Assembly (NCBI GenBank): GCA_964478735.1
Contig: CAYZJB010000027.1
Location: forward strand, 1 to 50,097
Direction: 5' to 3'
DNA from: CAYZJB01 sp964478735
GTDB lineage: Bacteria; CLD3; SB21
Length of the DNA stretch: 50,097 nucleotides
How positions within the stretch are numbered: the stretch's first letter is position 1; the number at the start of each line of letters is the position of its first letter. Made by a program: the position numbers and the translations under genes. Below, in pieces: positions 33,415-41,961 of the stretch. A model generated the notes under the pieces. It did no database searches. It had not been told where the DNA came from and saw only the letters and a program-made list of their open reading frames with translations.

Positions 33415-34191
33415 TCAAACTTGTCCCGCGCCGCAGTGTTCGCAGAAATTGGCCTTCAACGGAATCATCGCCTTACACTGACGGCATTCCTTGGAATACA
33501 ATGCATCGAGTCTGGAAACGGCCGGGGCCGTTTCGAATACGTCGCGATAGGCCGAAACGGATATCGTGAAATAGAGTCCGAAGGAAAACAAAAAACCGAT
33601 CAGGCAAGCCACGATACCCAGCGCGGACAGGATCGGCACGACAAAACCGACCAGGGTCCACATCAACCAGTCCGGTTTGGCCGTCTCAAAACTCAACCTG
33701 ATGGCGTCCAGAGGTTCCATTCCCCGGTCGACGACGAGTGGCAGCGCCATGAAGAGCATGCCCCGTACGATGAACGCCGGAAAAAAGCACAACAAGGTTC
33801 CGACAAATTCCAACGCACCGATGATCAACATCGTCACCAGAACGCGAACGTACAGGTCGACGCCGGAAAAAACGTCGCCGACCGATATCGCTTCATTTTG
33901 AATCTGCTTAAACGCCGCACGGTACAGTCCTCCGTAAAACAACGCGCTGATCGCCGTCACGATCAACGCGGTCAGGAGACTGATTCCAAACGACTGGCCC
34001 ATCACGTGCGTCAGAACTTCCCTCAACGACTGCACATTGCGCGGCTGCAGGCGAAAACTGATCACTTCCGATACTCCGTACACCACGGCCACCGGCAAAC
34101 TGAGGATGAAGATCATACCGCACCACGTGGTCCAACGGGCGGTGAGTAAATTCCACCCCTGACCGATCCAGGCTCCTAAATTCACACGCAT
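33415..34191 (-). CDS. Multi-helix membrane protein with C-terminal zinc ribbon (paralogue)
   Basis: The 258-residue protein has the same layout as its neighbour: LGAWIGQGWNLLTARWTTW, several membrane helices, a late AKPDWLMWTLVGFVVPILSA, and a zinc ribbon CRQCKAMIPLKANFCEHCG at the end. Membrane proteins of this type (DUF975-like) have no assigned function. It follows the antiporter gene by 4 nt and precedes its paralogue by 22 nt. Confidence 0.75.
   Translation of the reverse strand: MRVNLGAWIGQGWNLLTARWTTWCGMIFILSLPVAVVYGVSEVISFRLQPRNVQSLREVLTHVMGQSFGISLLTALIVTAISALFYGGLYRAAFKQIQNEAISVGDVFSGVDLYVRVLVTMLIIGALEFVGTLLCFFPAFIVRGMLFMALPLVVDRGMEPLDAIRLSFETAKPDWLMWTLVGFVVPILSALGIVACLIGFLFSFGLYFTISVSAYRDVFETAPAVSRLDALYSKECRQCKAMIPLKANFCEHCGAGQV
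33422..33455. repeat. 34-bp direct repeat, copy 2
   Basis: Second copy of the repeat at 32611-32644, located at the 3' end of the upstream paralogue. Confidence 0.8.
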
Positions 34192-34195
34192 TCGA

Positions 34196-35671
34196 TTACG
34201 CCTTGAAGAAAAGCAACCAGACGATCGTGAAGACGGGAATCAGGATCGGAACGGAGTATTTGACGATATAACCGAAAAAGCTCGGACATTGAACTCCTTG
34301 CTGTTCCGCAATGGACTTGACCATGAAATTCGGCCCGTTGCCGATGTACGTGTTCGCGCCGAAGAAAACGGCGCCGATCGAAATCGCCAGCAGATATTCT
34401 TCGAATTCGGTGACATGAAACGCTCCCATCATCCACGAAATCGACGGAGGGCCGAGCGTCGTTTCAAGAGAATAAAAATCTTTCAAGGCCTCCATCCCGC
34501 CCGGGACGTGAAATTTACCGACGGCGGCGCTCAGGAAACTCAAATATGTCGGCGCATTGTCCAGGAAGGACGACAGGGTACCCGTCGACCAGTAAAACAG
34601 ACCGGGCGTCAACGTCGATGCGACGTCGGGACGGCTGGCAAATGCCTGTACCAGTTGCAGCGCCGGGATCATCGTGGCAAAAATTCCAATGAACAGCCAT
34701 GCGACTTCTTTGATGGGCGCGAAATTGAACTCGTTGCCGCGCAAGGCTTCCTTGTCGGCCGTCCGATACGCAACGAACGCAATCGCAAACATCACGATCT
34801 CGCGGACGCCGAACGGCACGTGGAGCATTTCCGCGAGGTTCGGGAAGCCGGGAATGACGTTGGGATCCATAAAAACGGCAGCGATGACAAGCAGGAGATA
34901 AAGGAAATTTTTCTGCCCGCGAATTGAAAATTTACCGGTGTGAACGGCCGCGGAGCCCTGTTCTGTATTCCGGCTGTCGATGACGTAGAATATCCCGATG
35001 ATGAGAACGAGCGCCAGCAACCAGATATGGGCCACGTGCTCGATCACCCAGAAAAACGGGACGCCTTTCAAAAAACCCAAAAACAACGGCGGATCGCCGA
35101 TCGGGGTCAGCGCACCGCCGACGTTACTGACCGTAAAGATGAAAAAGATCACGTGGTACGGTTTCAACCGGCCCTGATTGATCCGCATGAAAGGGCGGAT
35201 CAGGAGCATGGACGCGCCGGTCGTGCCGATCAGGTTGGCGATCACGCATCCGACGAACAAGATCGCGCTGTTCAACAGCGGCGTCGCCTTGCGGTCGAGC
35301 GTGATGAGAATACCACCGGAGGCGACAAACAGCGCCGTCAGAAGGGAGATGAAACTGATGTACTCCGCGAGCGTGTGAAATAAACTGTGACCGTCCTGTA
35401 AAACGACGAGATAAAAAACGGCCGTGATCGTTCCCAGCACGATTGAGACGTGGTGATAATGGTGTTCCCAAAAATGTTTGTAGAACAGCGGACCCGTCGC
35501 GATCATCAACAGCAATACCACAAAAGGCAGCACGATATAACCCGGCGGCAGATGCGTCTCCGCGGTAACCGCGGCAACATGGGTCGTGTCCGTTGGTTGA
35601 GCGGCCGATTCCCCCGTTCCAGCGCAGAGCAAAAGCACGACGAGTCCGGTGAACAAGATCACGCGAGTCAT
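34196..35671 (-). CDS. Sodium:proton antiporter / citrate-transporter-like (NhaD/ArsB superfamily)
   Basis: The 491-residue protein has a cleavable-looking N-terminal segment (to about GESAAQ) and about eleven helices. Family features include NLIGTTGASMLLIRPFMRIN, VSNVGGALTPIGDPPLFLGFLKGVPFFW, FLDNAPTYLSFLSA and GANTYIGNGPNFMVKSIAEQ, the paired Gly/Pro-rich re-entrant loops of the IT superfamily (CitMHS/NhaD). Such members usually move Na+ against H+. Neighbours are a gamma-carbonic anhydrase upstream and zinc-ribbon proteins downstream, suggesting pH or bicarbonate handling, which is inference. Confidence 0.86.
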   Translation of the reverse strand: MTRVILFTGLVVLLLCAGTGESAAQPTDTTHVAAVTAETHLPPGYIVLPFVVLLLMIATGPLFYKHFWEHHYHHVSIVLGTITAVFYLVVLQDGHSLFHTLAEYISFISLLTALFVASGGILITLDRKATPLLNSAILFVGCVIANLIGTTGASMLLIRPFMRINQGRLKPYHVIFFIFTVSNVGGALTPIGDPPLFLGFLKGVPFFWVIEHVAHIWLLALVLIIGIFYVIDSRNTEQGSAAVHTGKFSIRGQKNFLYLLLVIAAVFMDPNVIPGFPNLAEMLHVPFGVREIVMFAIAFVAYRTADKEALRGNEFNFAPIKEVAWLFIGIFATMIPALQLVQAFASRPDVASTLTPGLFYWSTGTLSSFLDNAPTYLSFLSAAVGKFHVPGGMEALKDFYSLETTLGPPSISWMMGAFHVTEFEEYLLAISIGAVFFGANTYIGNGPNFMVKSIAEQQGVQCPSFFGYIVKYSVPILIPVFTIVWLLFFKA

Positions 35672-35689
35672 GGAAATCTCCCGATTGGT

Positions 35690-36244
35690 TTATGGAACGT
35701 CCTGATGATAAATCGAATGCCGATACGCCCGGGCGTAGTCGCGGTATATTTCCCAGTTTTTTCGTATGTGTTCGATCGTTTTTTCGTCCGCCGATTTTTT
35801 AACCTTGCCCGGCATGCCCATCACGACCGAGTTCGCCGGCACGTGCTGCCCTTCGAGAATCAAGGCCCCGGCGGCGATGATACAATTTTCGCCGATCGTC
35901 GCCCCGTTGAGGATCGTGGAATGCATGCCGATGATACAGTTGTCGGCGATCGTTGCCCCGTGCACGATGGCCGAATGGCCGACCGACACGTTGCGGCCGA
36001 TGACGGTATCGAAACCGAAATCAACGTGAATGACGGCGTTGTCCTGGATATTGCTGTTTTCGCCGATCGTGATCGTTCCCATGTCGCCGCGCAGCACGGC
36101 TCCGAACCAGACGCTCGCGTGCGCTCCGATCGTAATGTCACCGGTCAATGTAGCCGTGCGGGCAATGAACACGGTCGGATCGATGGCGCGCCGTGTCGGC
36201 TCAAAACGAAAAGTACCCGGGACGTACTCCAAAGAGAACCTCAT
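35690..36244 (-). CDS. Gamma-carbonic anhydrase-family hexapeptide protein
   Basis: The 184-residue left-handed beta-helix protein shows the hexapeptide repeat and the Cam/gamma-CA landmarks: VWFGAVLRGDMGTITIGENSNIQDNAVIHVD, GHSAIVHGATI and IGMHSTI, providing three histidines for the metal at the trimer interface. Activity varies in the family: some members hydrate CO2, others are inactive or acyltransferase-like. The ATG at 36244 is supported by the repeat starting shortly after; the longer frame upstream runs into fabI antisense. It lies 18 nt ahead of the antiporter gene. Confidence 0.9.
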   Translation of the reverse strand: MRFSLEYVPGTFRFEPTRRAIDPTVFIARTATLTGDITIGAHASVWFGAVLRGDMGTITIGENSNIQDNAVIHVDFGFDTVIGRNVSVGHSAIVHGATIADNCIIGMHSTILNGATIGENCIIAAGALILEGQHVPANSVVMGMPGKVKKSADEKTIEHIRKNWEIYRDYARAYRHSIYHQDVP

Positions 36245-36308
36245 ATGAATGGAGACGGAAAAAAACGCGCAAAAAACTTGTTCAAAAAAACATGAAAAGT
36301 CAATCGCG

Positions 36309-37076
36309 CTACATACCCGTAATGTGATATCCGCAATCGACGTACAACACTTCACCTGTAATCCCGCGCGAGAGTGGACTGCACAAAAACATCGCGGCAT
36401 CGCCGACTTCTTCGACGTCGACATTGCGGCGAAGCGGAGCTTTCTGCGGCGTGATTTCGAGTATCTTGGTGAAACCGGAAATGCCTCGGGCGGCAAGGGT
36501 ATTGATCGGACCGGCCGAGACGGCATTGACCCGTATATTGTTTTGGCCGATGTCCGCCGCCAAGTACCGGATGGACGCTTCCAGCGAGGCTTTGGCCACT
36601 CCCATCACGTTGTATCCCGGAATGACTTTTTCGGCGCCGTAGTACGTCAGCGCGACGATCGCCCCGCCTTTTTCTTTCATCAACGGGTGCGCTTCCCTGG
36701 CGAGACCGATGAGCGAATACGCACTGATGTCGTGAGCGAGGCGGAACCCTTCGCGGGACGTCGTGTAAAAACCTTTTTCGAGGTCTTCTTTGTTGGCAAA
36801 CGCGATGGAGTGAACTAAAAAATCCAGTTGCGGCATGTCTTGTCGGACCTGTTCGAACAATCGCTTGATGTCGTCGTCCTTCGTCACGTCGCAATCGTAC
36901 AGAAGTTTGCTGCCCAATTCGCCGGCAATTTCTTCGACGTTTTTCTTCAGGCGCTCGCCCTGATAGGTAAAGGCAAGTTTGGCACCCTCGCGGTGAAGGC
37001 TTTTCGCGATCGCGTGCGCGATGCTGCGTTTATTAGCCACACCGCAAATGAGTCCTTGTTTTCCTTGCATCAGCAT
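36309..37076 (-). CDS. fabI: Enoyl-[acyl-carrier-protein] reductase (NADH) FabI
   Basis: The 255-residue short-chain dehydrogenase performs the last reduction of fatty-acid elongation. Motifs are GVANKRSIAHAIAKSLHREGAKLAFTYQ (NAD site), the first Tyr in LTYYGAEKV, the catalytic YNVMGVAK (Tyr-x6-Lys), and RGITGEVLYVDCGYHITGM at the end. The ATG at 37076 was chosen because AGGAG lies 8 nt upstream; longer frames to 37271 have no support. A promoter TTGAGA/TATATT lies at 37125-37153. It heads the run continuing to gamma-CA, antiporter and radC. Confidence 0.95.
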   Translation of the reverse strand: MLMQGKQGLICGVANKRSIAHAIAKSLHREGAKLAFTYQGERLKKNVEEIAGELGSKLLYDCDVTKDDDIKRLFEQVRQDMPQLDFLVHSIAFANKEDLEKGFYTTSREGFRLAHDISAYSLIGLAREAHPLMKEKGGAIVALTYYGAEKVIPGYNVMGVAKASLEASIRYLAADIGQNNIRVNAVSAGPINTLAARGISGFTKILEITPQKAPLRRNVDVEEVGDAAMFLCSPLSRGITGEVLYVDCGYHITGM

Positions 37077-37124
37077 AACGCAAACTCCTGTTAATTGAAA
37101 TAGGCGGGATTTTGAATTGCCGTT

Positions 37125-37153
37125 AATATAGACATTCCCGATTTGGGTCTCAA
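37125..37153 (-). promoter_or_regulatory. Sigma70-like promoter of fabI
   Basis: On the - strand TTGAGA (37153-37148), 17-nt spacer, TATATT (37130-37125). Leader of about 42 nt carrying AGGAG. Confidence 0.72.
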
Positions 37154-37429
37154 GCATTTCCCTTCGGATCGTAAAAACTACCGAAATTTCCTGTAACTTG
37201 TTTTCGATCCCTCGTATTGTGTGTCGTCCTTTTTCACAGCAGGATGCATGCGATTTCTTAGTGGGTACCATAATTGGACCAGACGGGCTTTCGTATTTTT
37301 TTTACTCAACCGACAAGCAGTCCGTCCCAACGTGGCGGTTGGTTCTTGTTTCTACCCCTACCATGGATAGTCATGTTCTCGAGCGACAATCGGCTTGCTT
37401 TACCCGAAATCCCTCCGACCGGGCGACTA

Positions 37430-37458
37430 TTGCCCACAGTGACGCGTGTTCATATAAA
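37430..37458 (+). promoter_or_regulatory. Sigma70-like promoter of the VWA gene
   Basis: TTGCCC (37430-37435), 17-nt spacer, TATAAA (37453-37458). Start near 37465 and GGAG 7 nt before the ATG at 37504. Confidence 0.55.
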
Positions 37459-37503
37459 CGACTTGACCTCCGGCATTCATCATCTAAAACCATGGAGATT
37501 GCC

Positions 37504-39369
37504 ATGAACACCAAAACGGCCATGATCGCGTTCGTCATTTTACTGGCCGCCGCCCTCGGATCGATGGCGCATGTCGGTACATCGGGATCGGCGACCATCA
37601 AAGGCACTGTACTGGACGACAACACGGGAAAACCGATTGTCGGGGCCTGGATCGAACTCGCCGGAGTCGAAAAAACAAAGACGGACTCGACCGGGTCTTT
37701 TACGTTCACGTCCGTGGCAGCCGGCACGTTCGAAATCGTCGTCACGTTCGCCGGCTATCAGAAAGAAGTCGTTAAAAACGTGCACGTCAAAGACGGCGGA
37801 ACGGTCAATCTGACGATTCGAATGTCCCAGGGATCCGTCATATCGCTTCAGGGCAAAGACATTGCCCAACAAGAAACGGAACGGAGAGCCTCAACCAAAC
37901 AAGCGGCCAAAGCCTATTCCGGTATGGGTGCGGCTGGTGGGGCGCTCTATATGAACGGCGGCGGCTTTACTCCTCTCAACCCGCCCAACGGCCAGAAATA
38001 CTGGGACATGTACCATAGCGGATACGGAACCAATCCATTCATCGATACCGAGGACGATCATCTGTCGACCTTCGGTGCGGACGTCAGTACGGGATCGTAC
38101 TCACTCGTACGGAACTATCTGACCAACGGCGCCATTCCACCCAAAGAAGCTTTCCGTGTGGAAGAGTTCGTCAATTATTTCAAAACCGATTACCCCGCTC
38201 CCAAAAACAAAACGTTCGCTTTTTATTTTGAGTCGGCGCCGTCCGTCATCACCAAAAATGCCGCGCTGCTCAAGATCGGGCTCAAAGGGCGCGAGGTGGC
38301 CGCCGAAAACCGAAAGCCGGCCAATTTAACATTCGTCATCGACGTGAGCGGATCGATGAACATTGAGAATCGACTGGGTCTGGTCAAGCACACCCTGTTT
38401 CTGCTGGTCGATCAGATGAAGCCGAACGATCGCGTCGGTATCGTCACGTACGGCAGTCATGCACAAACCGTATTGAATCCCACGTCCGACAAAAAGGCGA
38501 TCCGCCAGGCGATCGAAGGCCTATACAGCGAAGGTTCGACCAACGCCGAGGCCGGACTGTGGCAGGGATACAAACTGGCGTCCACCCACTTCAACTCCGA
38601 AGCAATCAACCGCGTCATCCTCTGCACCGACGGCGTGGCCAACAACGGCGAGACATCGTCAGAGGGTCTTTTGAAAAACATCGACCATTATCGAAAGCAG
38701 GGCATCACGCTGACCGCATGCGGATTCGGCATGGGAAATTACAACGACGTCCTGATCGAACGACTCGCAACAAAGGGCGACGGGACGTATTACTATATCG
38801 ACGATCTGAAAGAAGCGAAACGCGTGTTCGTAGAGCAACTGACCGGGACGCTCCAGGTGATTGCAAAGGACACCAAAATCCAGGTCAACTTCGATCCCAA
38901 CGTGGTCAGCCGCTACCGCCTGATCGGGTACGAAAAACGCGACGTCCGTGACGAAGACTTCCGCAACGACACGATCGATGGCGGAGAAATCGGTTCCGGC
39001 CACAGCGTCACGGCGTTGTACGAAATCAAGCTGAAAAACGCCGATGCGCGCTCGATTGGAAAAATTTCCATCCGTTACAAATCGCCCGACGGATCGCGTG
39101 TCGACGAGATTTCCGAAACCATGGCCCTGCGGTCGCCCGCCGATGACATGCACAAAGCCGGATTGACTTTCCTATCCGCCGTGACGCTGTATTCCGAGAT
39201 CATGCGCGAGAGTTACTGGGCCAAGTATCGCGAGGTGGCGGAAGTCAAGGACATGCTGGAGGAGTTGCCGTCTGCGTTTCGCAAGGGTTATGAACAGTAC
39301 GAAGATTTTTACGACATGGTCCGGATGACCGTACGGCTGCAAAAATCCAAAGAGCTGGGGGCACGATAA
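37504..39369 (+). CDS. Exported von Willebrand factor A protein with carboxypeptidase-regulatory-like and DUF3520 domains (YfbK-like)
   Basis: The 621-residue protein has an N-terminal signal segment (to about LGSMAH). A carboxypeptidase-regulatory-like beta domain follows (GTVLDDNTGKPIVGAWIEL...), then a YfbK-style region (RVEEFVNYFKTDYPAP). The VWA domain has an intact MIDAS (DVSGSMN, with later Thr and Asp in ILCTDGVANNG). The C-terminal DUF3520 portion ends VRMTVRLQKSKEL. This matches Escherichia coli YfbK-type lipoproteins of unknown function with an added beta domain. GGAG upstream of 37504 selects the start; an ATG at 37492 lies inside this site. Confidence 0.88.
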   Translation: MNTKTAMIAFVILLAAALGSMAHVGTSGSATIKGTVLDDNTGKPIVGAWIELAGVEKTKTDSTGSFTFTSVAAGTFEIVVTFAGYQKEVVKNVHVKDGGTVNLTIRMSQGSVISLQGKDIAQQETERRASTKQAAKAYSGMGAAGGALYMNGGGFTPLNPPNGQKYWDMYHSGYGTNPFIDTEDDHLSTFGADVSTGSYSLVRNYLTNGAIPPKEAFRVEEFVNYFKTDYPAPKNKTFAFYFESAPSVITKNAALLKIGLKGREVAAENRKPANLTFVIDVSGSMNIENRLGLVKHTLFLLVDQMKPNDRVGIVTYGSHAQTVLNPTSDKKAIRQAIEGLYSEGSTNAEAGLWQGYKLASTHFNSEAINRVILCTDGVANNGETSSEGLLKNIDHYRKQGITLTACGFGMGNYNDVLIERLATKGDGTYYYIDDLKEAKRVFVEQLTGTLQVIAKDTKIQVNFDPNVVSRYRLIGYEKRDVRDEDFRNDTIDGGEIGSGHSVTALYEIKLKNADARSIGKISIRYKSPDGSRVDEISETMALRSPADDMHKAGLTFLSAVTLYSEIMRESYWAKYREVAEVKDMLEELPSAFRKGYEQYEDFYDMVRMTVRLQKSKELGAR

Positions 39370-39400
39370 ATCGTAAACTCCTCCACCGGGAGAAATGAAG

Positions 39401-39440
39401 AGACCGCCTCGGACTGGTTGTACGGGGCGGTCTTGTTTTT
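39401..39440 (+). terminator. Rho-independent terminator after the VWA gene
   Basis: GACCGCC (39402-39408) pairs with GGCGGTC (39426-39432), followed by TTGTTTTT. It lies between the convergent VWA and CGNR genes. Confidence 0.7.
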
Positions 39441-39479
39441 GTGACGATCGAATGCACCGGCGATCGGGGTGCAACGCCG

Positions 39480-40082
39480 CTACACTTTTTTTCTTTTGTA
39501 ATATTCCCGCACCTTCATCAGGTTCCCGCACGTTTTCATGCTGCACCAGCGTCGCCGGCGGCTTTTGCTGGTGTCGTAAAATACAAGAACACAGGCCGGA
39601 GATTCGCACTTGCGGATTCTCGAATATTCCGTCTCGGTCAGCAATTGCATGGCCGTCACGGCAACGGGCACAAGGAAATGGACCGGCGCTTTGAACCCGT
39701 ATGCGAACAGTTTTTCGATCCTGCCTTGCCGTTGAGTCAGCTGGTACCCCCCGCTGTTGAAAGCCAGGAAATAATTGATCTCTTCCAGAATGGCCGTCGA
39801 CGGATTTTTTTCTTCGGTCAGGTCCGTGACCAGTCGGTGCAGATTCGACCGAAAAGTGCGGACCTTTTCCAGAACCTGATTTTTTTCGACTTCATCCCGC
39901 CAGTGGAGCCCGATTTCATTGTGTTTGGACACCGGGATCAACGATGCCTCGACCAGCCAGTCGATGTAATCTTCAAATGACGACAAAAGATCGACCGGTT
40001 CGTCCTTCACCGAGATCCGAGTGTTGACAAAATCCAGCAGCGGATGGTTACCAAGGAACAAAAACTTGGATTGAGCATTCAT
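39480..40082 (-). CDS. CGNR zinc-finger transcriptional regulator (ABATE domain)
   Basis: The 200-residue protein has the N-terminal ABATE-like region starting FLGNHPLLDFVNT, and a C-terminal treble-clef zinc finger: KCESPACVLVFYDTSK followed by RRRRWCSMKTCGNLMKVREYYKRK, with the CGNR motif in the CGNL form. CGNR proteins are DNA-binding regulators often tied to stress or degradation genes. The start ATG at 40082 is preceded by an AT-rich region. It is divergent from the broken YHS gene, which may be its former target. Confidence 0.9.
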   Translation of the reverse strand: MNAQSKFLFLGNHPLLDFVNTRISVKDEPVDLLSSFEDYIDWLVEASLIPVSKHNEIGLHWRDEVEKNQVLEKVRTFRSNLHRLVTDLTEEKNPSTAILEEINYFLAFNSGGYQLTQRQGRIEKLFAYGFKAPVHFLVPVAVTAMQLLTETEYSRIRKCESPACVLVFYDTSKSRRRRWCSMKTCGNLMKVREYYKRKKV

Positions 40083-40274
40083 TAAGCGATAAATAACTAT
40101 TAAAAATTATTTTTACAAGTTAATCAGTTATTCAAAGTAAGTCTCATTAAAACAAAATCTTGAAAAAAAATATCGTAAACATGTAATTTAACCTATAAAA
40201 ATTAGTTATACAGGTTATCAATTGCAATTGATCTAAATCAAACGAGTTTTAAAACATGTAATTGGAGAATTCAC
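40083..40274. promoter_or_regulatory. AT-rich divergent regulatory region with an FNR-type box
   Basis: This about 190-nt gap is distinctly AT-rich. TTGATCTAAATCAA at 40228-40241 matches the FNR/DNR half-site pattern TTGAT-N4-ATCAA exactly. CAATTGCAATTG (40219-40230) is a palindrome. AAACATGTAATT occurs twice (40177-40188 and 40252-40263), and an imperfect inverted AACCTATAA/TTATACAGGTT lies near 40191-40217. These may be sites of an oxygen or nitric-oxide sensor and of the CGNR regulator. Confidence 0.6.
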
Positions 40275-40641
40275 ATGGTGAGGATTCTGTTGCTTCTCGG
40301 AATCGCTGTTTCCTTACAGGCTCAAGACATTTTCAAAAACACTGGCCGCCATCTGGCACTTTACCTCAGCCGATCATAAAACGCTTTTTGTCAAATCTCC
40401 GTCGAAATATCGTCCTCAGTACAACGGATGGTGTGCCTGGGCCGTGGCCGAAAAGAATGCAACATTTCCCGTCGATCCGAAGACATTCAAAATTTCGGAC
40501 GGTAAGTTGTATCTTTTTTACAACGGCCCATTCGGCGATGGAAAATTCAACGCTCTGGAACCGTGGAACAAAGAAGAAAAACGCCTTACCCAATTAGCCG
40601 AAACCAATTGGAAAACACTCAAAGACACGCGTAAACAGTAA
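40275..40641 (+). pseudogene. YHS-domain protein gene, frameshifted and internally deleted
   Basis: From the ATG at 40275 (GGAG upstream) the frame encodes a signal peptide MVRILLLLGIAVSLQAQ and stops at about 40377. In the next frame the sequence continues as IWHFTSADHKTLFVKSPSKY and PQYNGWCAWAVAEK to 40641, a good match to the second half of secreted YHS-domain proteins (metal-binding Cys-containing domain), but not its first half. About 50 expected residues (the GYDVVAYF region) are missing. The two parts are out of frame and total 367 nt, so the gene cannot make a normal protein. Confidence 0.82.
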
Positions 40642-40652
40642 AATAACCCTGC

Positions 40653-40692
40653 GGGACCGTCCGTTATCCCGCTCGGACGGTCCCGGTTTTTA
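40653..40692. terminator. Bidirectional rho-independent terminator
   Basis: An 11-bp perfect stem (GGGACCGTCCG at 40653-40663 with CGGACGGTCCC at 40674-40684) is flanked by T runs on both strands. It lies between the YHS remnant and recX, and the recX stop codon sits just past it. Confidence 0.88.
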
Positions 40693-41325
40693 TTATCGTT
40701 CGTCGATCAAACGCCGAACGACCACCGCAATCGTCTCTCCGGAAAAACCCCGCTGATTCAAATACGCCGACAGCTTTCGCCGGACGACGCTGTTATCCTT
40801 TTCGCGGTACGTCCTGAGCTTTTGTTTCGCCGCTTTTTCAGCCATCTCGATTTCAACCGAGTCCGGAATCAATTCCGCGGCCACCTGCTGTCGAAGCTTT
40901 TCCTCGACGCCTTTTTTTCGTAATTCAAACTCCAGCGCGCGCCGGCCCATCGGTTTACGGGCTAGACGTGACCGGGCAAACCGTCTGGCGAAATCGGCGT
41001 CGTCCAGCAGGCCCTCTTCCGCAAGTTCGCTCAGGCACGACTCGATCGCCGTATCGGAAAATTTTTCATGTCTCAATTTTTGCCTGAGCTCATCCGCACT
41101 GCGAGGCCGGACGGCAAGCAAACGCAGCGATTTGACGCGGCAACCGAGTTGTTCGTCAAATAAAACCAGCTCATTCCATTTATCGAGAGAGACCACCGCT
41201 CCGCTGGAGATACCGAAGCGGAGCTGGGTTTCCGTCCAAAGCAGCGTTTCCGTCCCGTCGTCGAGCGTCACGCGCACGCGCCACTGCCGCTTGACGCGTT
41301 CGGTCTGAATGGACAGGACGCGCAT
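40693..41325 (-). CDS. recX: Regulatory protein RecX
   Basis: The 210-residue protein is made of RecX three-helix repeats: SADELRQKLRHEKFSDTAIESCLSELAEEGLLDDADFARRFARSRL, then KPMGRRALEFELRKKGV and KLSAYLNQRGFSGETIAVVVRRL. RecX binds RecA filaments and limits recombinase activity. Length is normal. recA is not in the window. It follows the peptidoglycan-binding gene by 4 nt on the - strand and ends at the terminator. Confidence 0.92.
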   Translation of the reverse strand: MRVLSIQTERVKRQWRVRVTLDDGTETLLWTETQLRFGISSGAVVSLDKWNELVLFDEQLGCRVKSLRLLAVRPRSADELRQKLRHEKFSDTAIESCLSELAEEGLLDDADFARRFARSRLARKPMGRRALEFELRKKGVEEKLRQQVAAELIPDSVEIEMAEKAAKQKLRTYREKDNSVVRRKLSAYLNQRGFSGETIAVVVRRLIDER

Positions 41326-41329
41326 ACGG

Positions 41330-41905
41330 TTATTTTAATGTCGGAACGCACAGCCGGTAGGCGAGCTGAACGGTGGTGTGTTCGTCCGTCAGGCCGGTTT
41401 GCGGAATGAGCGCGTCTTCCTGGAAGGCGCGCAGCGCGATCTGCGTTTGCGTCGAAAAGACACCGCGCGGATCGGAAACGTCGTACCCCAGTTTTCTCAG
41501 GTCGTCCTGTAAACGGGAAACGTTTTTCTTCGCTCCGTCCTCATCGCCAAACCCCATCTTGCGTCCCTCGTAGCGCATCGGATCGAAGCAGGAATGGTTC
41601 GACCCCAGTTCGGTCAACATCAACATCTGATCGATGGCCGCGGCCGTTTTGGAATCCACGACGCCGTGCTGGACCAGCCCGCGGTCTCGCTGCAGCGCCA
41701 CCACCGCATTCGTCGTCGCGTGATTGAACTCTCCCGTCGCGCCGCCGTACTCCACGAGATAAACCGCGTAGCCGAGGAAATACAGATCGTATTGAAGTTT
41801 TTTGACGTGACGGCCTTTCATTCCGTGTTCCAGTATTCTGCCGTCGTACCGCTGCTGGGCGTGAACGGCAACCGTCATCAGTGATAAGATCAGAAACTGC
41901 TTCAT
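41330..41905 (-). CDS. Secreted peptidoglycan-binding protein with two PG_binding_1 domains
   Basis: The 191-residue protein has a signal peptide (cleaved near VAVHAQ) and two repeats with the PG_binding_1 pattern: VKKLQYDLYFLGYAVYLVEYGGATGEFNHATTNAVVALQRDRGL and VSRLQDDLRKLGYDVSDPRGVFSTQTQIALRAFQEDAL. No catalytic domain is attached, so it probably anchors to the cell wall or serves as an adaptor. It is upstream of recX with a 4-nt gap, which looks like an opportunistic arrangement. Confidence 0.86.
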   Translation of the reverse strand: MKQFLILSLMTVAVHAQQRYDGRILEHGMKGRHVKKLQYDLYFLGYAVYLVEYGGATGEFNHATTNAVVALQRDRGLVQHGVVDSKTAAAIDQMLMLTELGSNHSCFDPMRYEGRKMGFGDEDGAKKNVSRLQDDLRKLGYDVSDPRGVFSTQTQIALRAFQEDALIPQTGLTDEHTTVQLAYRLCVPTLK

Positions 41906-41961
41906 ACTACCTCGCTAAGGTGGGTCGTTTGGTCACACGAATCGAAAACTATTTTGTTCGC

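Larger units (their letters stand above)
37077..37503. promoter_or_regulatory. Divergent regulatory region between fabI and the VWA gene
   Basis: This 427-nt gap contains two promoters facing outward (37125-37153 on -, 37430-37458 on +), and about 275 nt between them with no convincing coding frame. A + strand frame through it (from 37198) lacks coding features and was not annotated. Confidence 0.5.

Noticed and set aside
37463..37490. A second candidate promoter (TTGACC, 16 nt, TAAAAC) before the VWA gene
   Set aside because: The predicted transcript would start about 7 nt before the ATG and cut off the GGAG site; the TTGCCC/TATAAA pair upstream is better placed.
37198..37503. An extended N-terminus for the VWA protein reading from 37198
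   Set aside because: The extra 102 codons show no coding character. A promoter and ribosome-binding site lie immediately before the ATG at 37504, and the signal peptide starts there.
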